The notes beneath the pieces are model-generated. The model was not told where the DNA came from and ran no database searches. It saw only the letters and a program-made list of their open reading frames with translations. Of a stretch of DNA of 64,000 nt, positions 35,269-49,731 are shown one piece after another. The position numbers and the translations under genes were made by a program. The stretch is from Chlamydoabsidia padenii (taxonomy: Eukaryota > Mucoromycota > Mucoromycetes > Mucorales > Cunninghamellaceae): contig JAIWND010000020.1 of NCBI GenBank assembly GCA_025330725.1, forward strand, positions 186,001 through 250,000, written 5' to 3'. The first letter of the stretch is position 1, and every line of letters begins with the position of its first letter.

Positions 35269-38200
35269 CTATGTATGTAATTTGGATTCTATCATACCAA
35301 CAAGGAGGGAGGAGTACTTGTCCAGCATGGCCAAGGTAGCAGGATCTTGAGGCTTGTCACCAAGGACTTGATTCACACTTTCCACCATTCCACGGAGCTT
35401 CTTTTCCACTAGAGTCGTTGTAGCATTGTTGTTTGATTTCGCCATAGCAGAGTAAGCGACAAGAACACTGTCGAGTAAAATCTTGGCACCATCCAGATCA
35501 GAGAGAACGTTATCCATGTCGGTATCAGCAGGAGGAGTCGTGGCTGTTTGTGGTGGTGGTAAAGGCGGTAAATCTTTAGGTGTGATCTCGTACATCCTTG
35601 TTGTTTGTGGTGGTGGTGTCACGGGTGAAGCAGTGTCATTGTTGGTCTTGTTAAAGTCCTTGAAACTACTGAGTACGTTGTCCAGAGATTCCCGGCATTG
35701 TCCCTTCTTGTCGCTGATCGAGGATAAAAACCGTGCTGTAAAACTTTGTCGTTTTTTCGATTTTTCAAGCTTTTTGTGTAGTTTCACGAGTGCTGCAGTG
35801 TCAGTGTCATCCAAGCTAGTAGGTGGCTGGTGTTTTTCATGCATGAGCTTTTCATATTCCAAGGCGATCCGGTCGTCTCCCTTTTTCCTGACCATGGTTG
35901 AAGAAGTGGTTCGGCTGAGAGAGGTGGTCATGCGTGGTGCTTCCCGGGCAGTGATGGCCTTGATCATTGCTTCGTCGAGGTTTTCTTCACTGTCTTCTTC
36001 TTCAGAGTTGGTCGCTTCGTCAGGCGTTTTCCGTCCATCTTCTTCCCCCCTGCTTGAGCTACTGCTGCTGGCACTGCCAATGTCGTTTTCAGATACCTCC
36101 ACGGGTTTGCCAATGTCGTCGAGATCTTGAGGTGAGGTGATAAAGATGATGTCTTCTTCATCGTCCACATCACTGTCTTCGTCTTCATCTGCTCCATCGC
36201 TAATTTGCTGATCCTGATCGCTGTCGTTATCATTGTCAATGTCACCACTAGTCTTTGTTGTATCGAGTAGTGAGTTTAAAGGTGGGTCGGACGTTACCTT
36301 GTCGCTAGGCGGAGGTGATAGTTCCACAACAGAAGACGGTACATCACTTTTCCGCCGTATGTCATCCACAGTATTCAGTCGTCTAAAGCCAGCATGATTA
36401 CTTTTTGATCTTGGTTTAATACAGTCCTTGGAATCCTTCTTGAGTAATGCGTCGCGGGACATTTGCTTTCGAAGCACCGGGTTCATTCTTTGTCCAATCA
36501 TAGGTCCATAGGCTGGTGGTGTTCGATGGTTTACCATGTTCATCCCACGATCTCGGGCTCCCGAGGTCGGTAACCCTTTAAAACAGAATAAAGTAGACAT
36601 TAGTATATTTTCCCTCACGCATCTATTCCTTCAAGATCAACGTACCATTATAAAGACGTTCTAGTTTTCCTTGGGGCAAACCATCCACTGTTTTACGTTC
36701 ATTTGGTGATGGTGCTTGATTCGGCGGCTGTTGATGATCTTTGTATCTAATGTTGGTTGGTGTAGTCTGATGACGATCGGTGGCTGCAGAATATCGATTC
36801 AAACCAGTAGGTGATGCGGTCAAAGGACTTTGTACTTCAGATACATGATTGTTGTTTTGGATATTAGATTGAGCTGTTGGAATGGTGATATGTGTTTGGG
36901 GGTCACGTTGTTTTCGATTACCCGATGCTATCCTTCGGTAAATATCATCGTACTTGTGCTCTGCCTGAGAGACACTTGAGAAGGTTTTCCGTTCACCCTG
37001 TCGAATCATTTGTGATAGTGTCGGAGTAGGTCGTACCATCGAAGCTGTCGACACACGTCTGAATCGTTGTTGTTGCTTGCCATCGTCCATGAATTTAGCC
37101 GTCGCCGTCACCGTTCGTGATTTCATCCGAGCCACGAGTTCTTGACCCACGGACCAGATAAAGATAGTACCATCCGAACAAGTGCTGACAACCCGTAGTG
37201 ATTCCTTTGGCGCACGGACAAACTTGACCGAGGTGATGAGTTCCGCATGAGCACACACCTTTTCAACACAAACACCAGAGACAAGATCAAAAAGACGTAA
37301 ACATCGATCCGATCCACTTGTGACAGCAAAAGTACCAGATAAAGGGTCCAAGTCAATGTTGATCAGACTTCCACCAGAGTTTTCAAATGACGCACCCGAT
37401 GCAATTTCTTCAGGTGTTTCCGGTTTGCACATCCTAAACGGTTTTCCAGATTCGACGTGGAAGACAAAGAGCCGACGTTCGCCTGTAACTGTTGCCACAA
37501 ATCGATTAGATACATCCAAAGTCATGTCAAATACCGTGCTTCGTCCTGAGTGATTATGGTAGTTGGAGTAGAGCGGGTTGGTGATGCCGAGAGTATCCCC
37601 CGTGTTGCTAATAGACGACAGGGCAGATTTGTCCAATGTTGTATTGTGTTGTCGAAATATAAGTCCCTTGTCCGCTCCACAGCTAATAAGTCGTTCGGCA
37701 TTTTCCGTAAATCGTACAGAGGTGATGGAGGATGAGTGGTCGTCTAGACTTTGCACCAGTCGAAAGTTTTGCTGGACATCAAAGACGTGCAATAATCGAT
37801 CACGACTTGCTGTAGCGATCAAATTCGGAGCATCTACCAAGAAAAAAAAGCATGTTAAAATAAGCCTGTTTTCCATATTAATGCATGGGAACTTACCATT
37901 AGTGGAGGGATTGCTGATATCAATGGATAATATTTCAGAATCATGAGCTTCTTGATAGGTGATTTGTTCCCAAGAGTCCATTTCATGCACCCGGAGATTC
38001 CCATTTCGATCACCCGAGGCCATCAGTTTCCCATTTTTGCTGATTTTCAAAGACCGAATACCGAAATCAGGATATTGATCTTCAGCGAGATCTATACATA
38101 TATATATATATATATAGGATTGATGAGATGTTGACTGTATCGAAAATAATAATTTTACCTGCATCTCTCCGTAGTTTTGAGAATTCAGCCGCATCAGGAT

Positions 38201-40451
38201 CCACGTATATCATCTTTATTAGTTCCCTAGAGTAAATATTGCGTCGTAAAGTTGTTGATATGCTTGTCGAACTGTTGCTGGAGACGATGGTATCTGATGA
38301 TGGTGAAGGAGTGATAGAAGGAGTCGATGGTGTTTCCGGTGACGGGTATGGCGAGCCAAGAGATGATGATGTTGAGCATGAATGAATAGGTTGGGTATGA
38401 TCAAGATTCCAGAATCGTATAGTTCCATCAGCAGAGAATGTCGCAAACGAGTTTGATGGAATATTCGAGTTTGAGTCTGTCGGAGTAAGCCGGGTATCTT
38501 TGGTATTATCGAGTTGATCTATAGGGCAAGGCTAAATACATAAGGGGGGGGGAATTAATATGATCATTGCATGTATTCGTTTTGATTGTCTTGACTTACC
38601 TCTACACCCCAGACACAATCACTGTGGGCAATAAAGCTTCGATATTTGCCAATCTTATTAATGTTCTTGATGTCCCACATGTATAAGCTTCGGTCAGAGT
38701 AAATGATGGTGACTTTGGCAGTAGATTCATCATAAGTAAGAGCTACAGCATCAGGATAGTATACCTCTTGATCGGTTTCTTGAGGTAGCATGTCAGGTGA
38801 CGATATAGCACTAATATCCATTCCAAGTGGGTGAGGTTTTGGTAAGACGCCATAATACTTTAATGTGACAGGTTCAAATAATCTATAAAGTAAGATGAGT
38901 ATGTCATTCCCTGAAGTATATGCTTACCCTTTATTACCTGATGATACCATGGGAAGATGAGCATATGACATAAGTTGAGGAAACCTTGATGGAATAAGCA
39001 TTCGATACCTAATATAATTAAAAACAATAATAACAACAGTTAACATTTATGTACATCTGTTTATTTCCTTTTTTCAAGTGCCTGCCTTTACCTGCAAATT
39101 AACCCACTTATCAATCCCACGATTCTCTTTGAATACACAAAGAATCCCGGAATCAGTGATAAAGTACACAGTACCGGGGTTCAAGACATCACAGGCCACA
39201 TCCACAAAGTTACAATCTCGTAAAGCACCAAGTATACCAGACCGACCATCCAATACTTGAGTTTCCCGTGAAGCCAGATTTCCCTGTAAATGATAGTTAG
39301 TACTGCATATATAAATATATATATATTAAAAAGACTTACTCTTTTTGGAAGACGACCTTTAGCATCAAAGTACCAGTATTTGACATGGCGTAGTCCCGCA
39401 GTGACAAAATAAGATCCGTCTTTGGAAAAAGATAATGCATTGACTTTACTTGTAACCTTGTTGCTTGCCAACTTGATTCCTTTACGCCAATTCCATACAT
39501 ACAAGTATCCATCATGCTAAAGTAACAACAACAAAAAAAAAAAAGTGAAATGTTAATTACAGTTATATGCTTCTTTTTCTAATTTGTTGAACAAACCTGG
39601 AAGCCGACAGAGACAAGGTAGCGCATATTTGGCGAAAACCCAACAGATAGAATCCCAAATTTGTGTGCACGGCATTGATGTAACAATACACGTTCCTTGA
39701 CATTCCAAATTAGAATCCTTGGTTGATGCCCCATCTAAACATAAAGGGTTATAAGTAAACATGATCCAAATTGACACTTTTTTTTTTTGCGGGGTGGGAC
39801 TTACTTCGCCTGCTGCAAGATAATGACCATCGGGGGAGAAAGCCAAGCAACTGATAGGTTTGACACGATTACTGGCCGGCGTGCTTTTCTTTTCTTGGGT
39901 TTCACGAGGAGTAGGTGTCAAATCAGCTTGGGGTGAGGTTACTGGTAAAGTCGTATTGATGGTATTATTTGTCGTGGGTTGAGTAGTCGAGTGAGTCGTT
40001 TCGGTGGGTCGATATAAAAAGCCTACTTGTTTCTTGCGTTTATGATTGTAGAGGACGATCACCGCTCCGGCTGCATAGGCAACGAGATCTTGTGATTCGG
40101 CAGAGGCCAATATGTTTGATGAGGCAGTGGTCAGTCCAATGATGCGTTCCAATGTCAACTAGTTTTGATTTACAAAATAGTAAGAGTAATAATAATAATA
40201 ATAACAATAATAATAATAATAAACCTTCTAATTAGTAATAGTAGGGATTAAAGAACATTGTAACTTACGTTGGATGGAGTGACAAGATCTTTTTGTTTTC
40301 TTCGCTTGCCAGGTCCAGTGACTGTATGCATGGTGGTAGTAGGTGGTGTATGTTGGTACGATGCCAGGTTTATTGAAAGAGGCAGAATAGTAGTGGATTG
40401 GGAGGGTGGAAGTGGAATATTCCCTGCATTAACTGGAAAGGCATCTTCCAT
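35269..40451 (-). CDS. WDR62/MAPKBP1-like WD40 scaffold protein
   Basis: Eleven exons: 40451-40269, 40158-39805, 39734-39597, 39516-39340, 39283-39092, 39008-38938, 38882-38600, 38531-38159, 38091-37897, 37833-36646, 36575-35269; total 1,486 residues. The N-terminal half holds about twelve to fourteen WD repeats in the arrangement of MAPKBP1/WDR62: [65 protein letters not shown], then [23 protein letters not shown]; the second propeller includes [20 protein letters not shown] and [22 protein letters not shown]. The C-terminal 700 residues are disordered and rich in Ser, Asp and Pro, ending in a helix ([20 protein letters not shown]). Animal homologues scaffold JNK signalling at spindle poles; a role here is unknown. 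An alternative in-frame ATG at 40559 is less likely because a TATA-like stretch lies between. Confidence 0.88.
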
Positions 40452-41249
40452 CACGGTGGGGGGTATAATGGATTTTAAAATAAAAAGTGAAAGAGAAGTG
40501 GGAATATATAAAAATAATTCAAATTCAACTTTTAATAGGGCCATTTCTTTTTGAGACACAGATCAGCTCAAAATGATTCTTTTTTTGTTGCTGCTCACCT
40601 TTGATCCCGACCCTCATTAAACACAATTGTCATGTTAGCTAACCAACAAACGAAAGGGGTTATGCATATTTTGTAGCACTTTTTGTCTTCTTACGTTAGA
40701 GGGCAGCACATCTCATTGTGTGTGTATGTTCAAAAAAAGAAAATATATTCTAACCCCGACACATGGGGGCGGATGACTTCCGGTCCTCATCATCATCATC
40801 TACAGTCATGATACCTCGACACAGTTTTTTTTTTTTCCAATGATAAAGTCATTCATAATAGATGCAGTTTGTTTATATACCCTTACTTTTCCCGCCAGAA
40901 TGACTCTTTATTCCTTTGGATGCATTGTGGAACCAAAAAGGCGCCTTTTATTTTTATTTTTTTTATTAAAAAAAAAAAGTTGAAATGCCGTAATGTTTAC
41001 ATCAGGGACGTAAAAGTCTATCATGTAATTTTGCTCTCGGAACATTACCAACAAGGTAATGAGAATGTCTACCCGTATGTATGACCATGTTACCGACCAA
41101 ATAATTCATATTTTTTAAATATAAAGTATACACGTCTTTATTACCAATGCATAAGTATACGATTGTAAGAAGGAAGATAAGATTCTATTCTAAAAAAAAA
41201 AAAAATAGGGAATGTATAAATAAAGAGTATGTATAAATAAGGGCTATAT
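40452..41249. promoter_or_regulatory. Intergenic region: WDR62-like promoter and SERCA 3' end
   Basis: No gene in about 800 bases. A TATA-like TTTATATATTCCC lies about 55 bases before the WDR62-like start. Several T tracts and a CCCCGACAC box (near 40755) follow; the right end is the AT-rich SERCA 3' region. Confidence 0.4.
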
Positions 41250-44758
<3,509 letters not shown>

Positions 44759-45324
44759 CACAGTTGAAGAAAGAAAGAAAGAAAAAAGAAAAGGGAGAGA
44801 ATGAATTTATTTTTAAAAGGGAGGGCAGTCGGGGGTTCAAAAATATTTCATCCTCTGATCGATTGGAATTTGGACACGTCTGGAGAGAAGGAGCTGGAAT
44901 CCTAGGCCATTATAGTTCAGGTTTTTGTTTATCACTCCCGACTCTGGTGATATTAACCAAGAAAGGAAACCATTTACATTAATGATATTGCGTACCTTAA
45001 GATGTCATTGGTCATCTTTGTGCTCTATAAAGTCTATTTTTCTTTAAAAAAAGAATGCTTCGTCCTCATACCTTGCTGAGGTAAAGCGGGGTTTTCATTT
45101 GTCAGCGTCGGGATTGGAATTGCATATTTGCTTTCCGCTTATATTGGCCACACTGACCAAGGGTCTATACATTGAGAACAAGGCATCCTTCACACATTAA
45201 AAAGTCATTTACATATTGTTAGAAAAAATATAATACAAGATTTATTTGTTTTATTAATTAATTAATGGATTAAAAAAAAGAGAGAGAGAGAGAGAGAGAG
45301 TAAAGATTAAAATGCTATCCTATA
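44759..45324. promoter_or_regulatory. SERCA promoter region and SYP1 3' end
   Basis: About 570 bases without a gene. The recurrent motif occurs at 44828-44842, and diverged copies are at about 45085 (GCGGGGTTTTC) and 45106 (GTCGGGATTGGAATT). A GA microsatellite is at 45280-45299. Confidence 0.45.
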
Positions 45325-48258
45325 CTAAACTTCCGCCAGATATTTCCCACTACGAGTATATTGTTCGACCTTGTTAATTCTAGCCCAAGGAGCACCAGGC
45401 ACCACCAAAGGAGCTTGTTCGACTTCAACACAAGACACCCTTTGATTCTTTATTTCAAACCGGATGGCAATAGGTTGAGGATCCGCCCGAGTGGTGGTAG
45501 CAAATTTAGCCCGAATCACTTGGTTATCGTCATCATCATCCAATGACCACACCATGCGTTGTTGATCCACCAGCCATTGTCCAGTCGGCATACTTTGCGC
45601 ACCCTGACAGTTTCCACCCACATGTGTTGACATTTTCACCTGGTCTAGATCATGGTTGGTTTTGGTGTACTTGATCATCAGTCGAGCTTGGTTGTCGTCG
45701 CATTTCCACATGGGTTTGACAAGAAGAGGTGGGATCAAATTGGTTTGTCGATATTGGATACATGTCGTGTAGTCTGAATGACTAGTAGTGTTGGGTGTGA
45801 ATTGATAGATAGTACCTTGGTCAGTGGTTTCCAATTGCTTGATTTGGTTGTCAGAGACTGTCGTTTCTACCCCATCATCGTGTTTCAGGATAAAATTGGC
45901 AGGATAATCATGACCGGAATCATAAAGTATCGCAATATCACCCGTCACCATGATACGTTGCGCTTGGCCATGTCGTAATTGGGCATGGATGGTTTCGGAT
46001 ATACGGATACTGATGATCGGTGTTGCCGAGGTATCATCGTCAAATGGAGATATTATAGGGTCGCCAAGGGCCGTAGACGACACCAATGTGGTTGACAGTG
46101 GTGATCCTGTTGTTTGGTATACCGACATTCTGTTTCCTGATCGTAATTCCCTGCGTCCCCTAGGTCGTTTGGATCCCACCGGGTTGTTTTCCTTTAATAT
46201 GGACGCCACACGAGTAAGTACGACTTGTGATGTTTTGGCATCTTCTTGAATCACCGGGTCGTTCTTGATGTCGAGTTTGATACGTGGTGTCGTTCCATAA
46301 GAAGAGCTGTCCGTGAGGTCGCTGAGATCATCGCCCAAAGTAGGAGAGGCTACCCATGGAGTACGGTCGGGTGGTGGCACTGAAAAACCTTCTTCATCAA
46401 TAGGAATAATCGATTTCATGTTATTGTTGTTGTTCTGCTGGTTGAATGATGATGATGATTGGTTGAAGAAACTATCAGCAAAGCTGGTTGTTTTATGTAG
46501 AGTCGGTGGTTCAAGTGTTGTTATCAAAGATGAATTCGTTGGCTCTGATGTTGTTGAATCGTGTTGTGTGGGATGATGATCCATCGTGTTGTCATAGAGT
46601 TGAGTATCAGTTTCTGATTCTGACACATCGAATAATTGGTGACCAAATTGATTGCCGTTGGATGATTTTGGTTTGAGTCGAAGAGAGAATGAAGACAAGA
46701 CTAGGAAATACAAAAAAAAAAAAAAAAGTTTGTTAAGTAACAGTCAATGCGATTCATAGGATCACTTACATTTTCTTTGTTTGTTGACTTTTTTATTTGA
46801 TTTGATCGAAGGAGTGATATTGGTACGATTGATATCAAATTGACCATGATCCGTATCTTCGGCAACAGGTGGTAAAATGGGTGCAGATCTTCCCGTAGTA
46901 CGACTTGAAGCATAGGATTCAGTTGATTTCGTCGATTGTGGTATGATGTGATTGTCTGCGGTATCAACAAGTAAGGATGGTTCCAAAGTTGATGATAGGG
47001 TTGGTGATACAGGTTCCGTCAAGTTCGAGTTGTTTGCAACAGATGTCACTTGTGAAGAAGATGGTAGTCGAGTCGTTGGTTCGTCTGGTTGTTGTGCTGA
47101 TGTTGTATGACTAGTGTTGATGTTGTTTGTTGCATATTGAGAGCAAAAGGAGACGAGTTCCTCTTGCACAGAGAAACCACACACAGAATCAAGATGTTCA
47201 CCAGCCAGCTATTAACAAAGACCATTAGTACTGTTCATCCCTTCCCAGATTCTCTTACCTGGACACGTTTGAGCATCTGATCGTTTTGAAGTGTTTCGAA
47301 TTCTTGTAGGTGTGTTTTGATATTTAGCCAACGATATTCGTCCATCCTTTGAAATGCCTGTTGAATGGAATCAGTTAGTTGTGTATTCATTGATGATGCT
47401 ACTTTGTGGCCCTTTTACCTGTATATATTTGGAGCCATTCTGTTGCCATTCTGATTTTAAACCATCGATTTGTTCCTTGATTGCAGCGTGTTTGATTTCA
47501 GCCGCGCCAGATTTCTTCTTGGTGAGCTATCAAAAGATTAAGTATTCAAGTAACACAATATGAATCTTCTTCTTACCTTGGACGATTTCTCCATACAATC
47601 AACGTAATCCTTGGCCAGTTTTTTAAAGGTGGGTTCCATCTACAAATTAAAAAGAGGGAGAATGTCAGCATTTCCAATGATGTAGGTGGATATACTTTAC
47701 CGAGCGGACTTCAGCATAAGCTTGGTTATTTACAATGGCCGAGCGTAAAGGAGTTTCAATTTGGTCAACTATTTTTGTTGCAAAGGTACCATGGATCATT
47801 GAAGTGTCAACAAGTTCGCCATGTATCTTTTCCCAAACCGGGAGCATGGTACTACACATGTTCAAGTAGGTTAGTATGAGATACTTGATCATCATAAGTT
47901 TCCTAGTTACCCGAGAGCCGATTTGTCAGTAATAAACGCTTTCTTGTTGAGCTTGGCCAAATTTTTTGCATAAAGGTCTTCAATAAGGGCTCTAGCAAGA
48001 GAAGTGTGAGTTTAGGCACAGTTGAATTAGTTGTTTTTTATTATGTTACCTTTCTTTAAAGTAATCAGCCAACTCGTCTTTTAGTTTCAGTGCAGAGCGA
48101 AGTCGCGCTTGTAGCTGATCAAAAGCAACATGAGGACCTTGATCCTATTGAAGGATATGGTAGGTTAGTTTAGTAGTCTATATGTCGTTTACAATGTTCC
48201 TGGGACTTACCGAGAAGGCATCCAAATAAGAAGTAGAGGGATTTGCTAAATCATCCAT
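45325..48258 (-). CDS. SYP1: Muniscin (Syp1/FCHO): F-BAR plus mu-homology endocytic protein
   Basis: FCHO/Syp1 proteins nucleate clathrin-coated pits at the plasma membrane. Nine exons: 48258-48211, 48144-48050, 47991-47911, 47851-47701, 47639-47577, 47526-47419, 47357-47259, 47208-46770, 46700-45325; total 819 residues. The F-BAR domain covers about residues 15-250: AFDQLQARLRSALKLKDELA, IEDLYAKNLAKLNKKAF, then LTKKKSGAAEIKHAAIKEQI and VQEELVSFCSQYATNN. A long Ser/Thr-rich linker follows. The C-terminal 260 residues are the muniscin mu-homology domain, with ISIRISETIHAQLRHGQAQR, VTGDIAILY and the closing VEQYTRSGKYLAEV. A 41-base T tract (gene strand) lies about 230 bases upstream. Confidence 0.92.
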
Positions 48259-48486
48259 GTTGATAGATTAGGTGTCAAGAGATAAAAGTCCAAAATAACA
48301 GATGATGGCGGAAGAAGAAGAAGGTAAATATGGAGGAAGGGGCAATAGTAAGTAACAAAGGAGATGAATCCTTGCAAGGATTTTATATAATTCAGGTAAG
48401 AAGGATAATAATAACAATAAAAAGTTATAAAGAAAAGAAGGAATGGAAGGGTCCTGTTTACTAGGAAAAGATCGAAGCAATAGAAG

Positions 48487-48534
<48 letters not shown>

Positions 48535-48730
48535 AGAACAAAAAGAAAAAGTTCAAGAAGGGCAAAACGAAGAATAATACCGGAGTTTCAATTATTTTGT
48601 TCCACATCGCCGCTGGGTCCAACATGCTACACATAACAAAGATGTATTATGTACACAGTAACTTTATTTCAACTACAACAGAATAAGACCAGAACTATGT
48701 AAAAATAGGAAGGTGGGTATTTAAAAGTAA
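48259..48730. promoter_or_regulatory. SYP1 promoter region
   Basis: No gene. It contains the 41-base homopolymer at 48490-48530 and a CCGGAGTTTCAATTA copy of the recurrent motif at about 48579-48593. Confidence 0.45.
48490..48530 (-). repeat. 41-base poly-T tract (gene strand) upstream of SYP1
   Basis: Uninterrupted run of 41 A on the plus strand, i.e. T in SYP1 orientation, about 230-270 bases before its start codon. Confidence 0.8.
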
Positions 48731-49027
48731 CTATACTAGGTGGGGTATCAAAGGAGTTTGTTCATCATGACCAAGTTGAGGATCCGCCAAGTTTTGTAAT
48801 TGCCAAAGAAGTAACATGATCGTTATCGAGATGGTAGCCGCCACAAAAATGGCTGCCAATAAACGTTGAAGTAAAGCACAATGTCGTTGGATATACTGCT
48901 TCAGAAACAATTGTTGTGTAGGTCGTTCAACAGCAATTGGTGGAGGACCCGTCATGTAGATGGAGTAGTAAGAAGGTGGACCTTTTGAGGCAAGAGGTGT
49001 GTGTTGTGTTGATGCCATACTTGTCAT
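48731..49027 (-). CDS. Small single-pass membrane protein, unknown (98 residues)
   Basis: A single-exon frame with ATG at 49027. Residues 1-45 are Pro/Ser/Thr-rich (TPLASKGPPSYYSIYMTGPP), followed by an amphipathic basic stretch and one clear transmembrane helix (LLAAIFVAATISITIMLLLW, about residues 56-75), then a short acidic tail. A PPSYY motif might serve as a WW-domain or sorting ligand. An AGCGGGTTTTAAAAT promoter-like element at 49146-49160, about 120 bases upstream, supports expression. No family recognised; a spurious ORF is possible but the composition is protein-like. Confidence 0.5.
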   Translation of the reverse strand: MTSMASTQHTPLASKGPPSYYSIYMTGPPPIAVERPTQQLFLKQYIQRHCALLQRLLAAIFVAATISITIMLLLWQLQNLADPQLGHDEQTPLIPHLV

Positions 49028-49731
49028 GAGGTGTTGCGAACTTGACGTTCTACGCTAAAGGGTGATGTTGATATCAATTTTAATAAAGAGGGAAAGAGAG
49101 AGAGAGAGAGAGAAAAAAAAAAGTAACAAAGCTAGGTTGAAATCCAGCGGGTTTTAAAATCCTGTGTGGAAGAAGAAAAAAGACCTCCGGAAAGATCTAA
49201 TCCTGTAATACATCCAGTTACTAATGTAAGGAATAATGAAGATGTTGATATGAAGTTATGCAATAAGCGAAATTATACACTTTACTCTGATAAAGACAAG
49301 ATCAGATTTTTTTCAGTAAATGTTTCTTTTAACCAGCGTAAAATGGCAGGACTTTTTTTTAACGCGGGGTTCTCAAGAGACATCCTTCTGAGACCATGTA
49401 CCGGGCTTTGAATTTTTTTTATTTTATGCTGGATCAGTATCATTCTTATATGCATGCCATTCAATCCCTTTTAACTAAGCTTGTTTACAATGATATCACA
49501 ATTACTTTATAAAAATAGGAGAAGAGACTACTTAAAATTCCTCCATCAGTGGGACTTCAAATGAGGTAATAAAATAAGCACTGAATCACAAGAGGGCCTA
49601 GTGCCTTTTTAAGGCATGAAACACTTTACATCATCCACATATTCGGAGTTGAAATTAGATTTATCTTGTACATAGCGGCATTCCAGATCGATTTTCACAC
49701 CTCTTCTTTTCTTTTCAAGAAGAAATTATCC
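49028..49731. promoter_or_regulatory. Divergent intergenic region ahead of the anoctamin gene
   Basis: No gene seen in 700 bases. Copies of the recurrent motif lie at 49146-49160 (for the minus-strand gene) and 49642-49656 (TTCGGAGTTGAAATT, 76-90 bases before the anoctamin start); AACGCGGGGTTCTC is at about 49361-49374. Confidence 0.45.
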
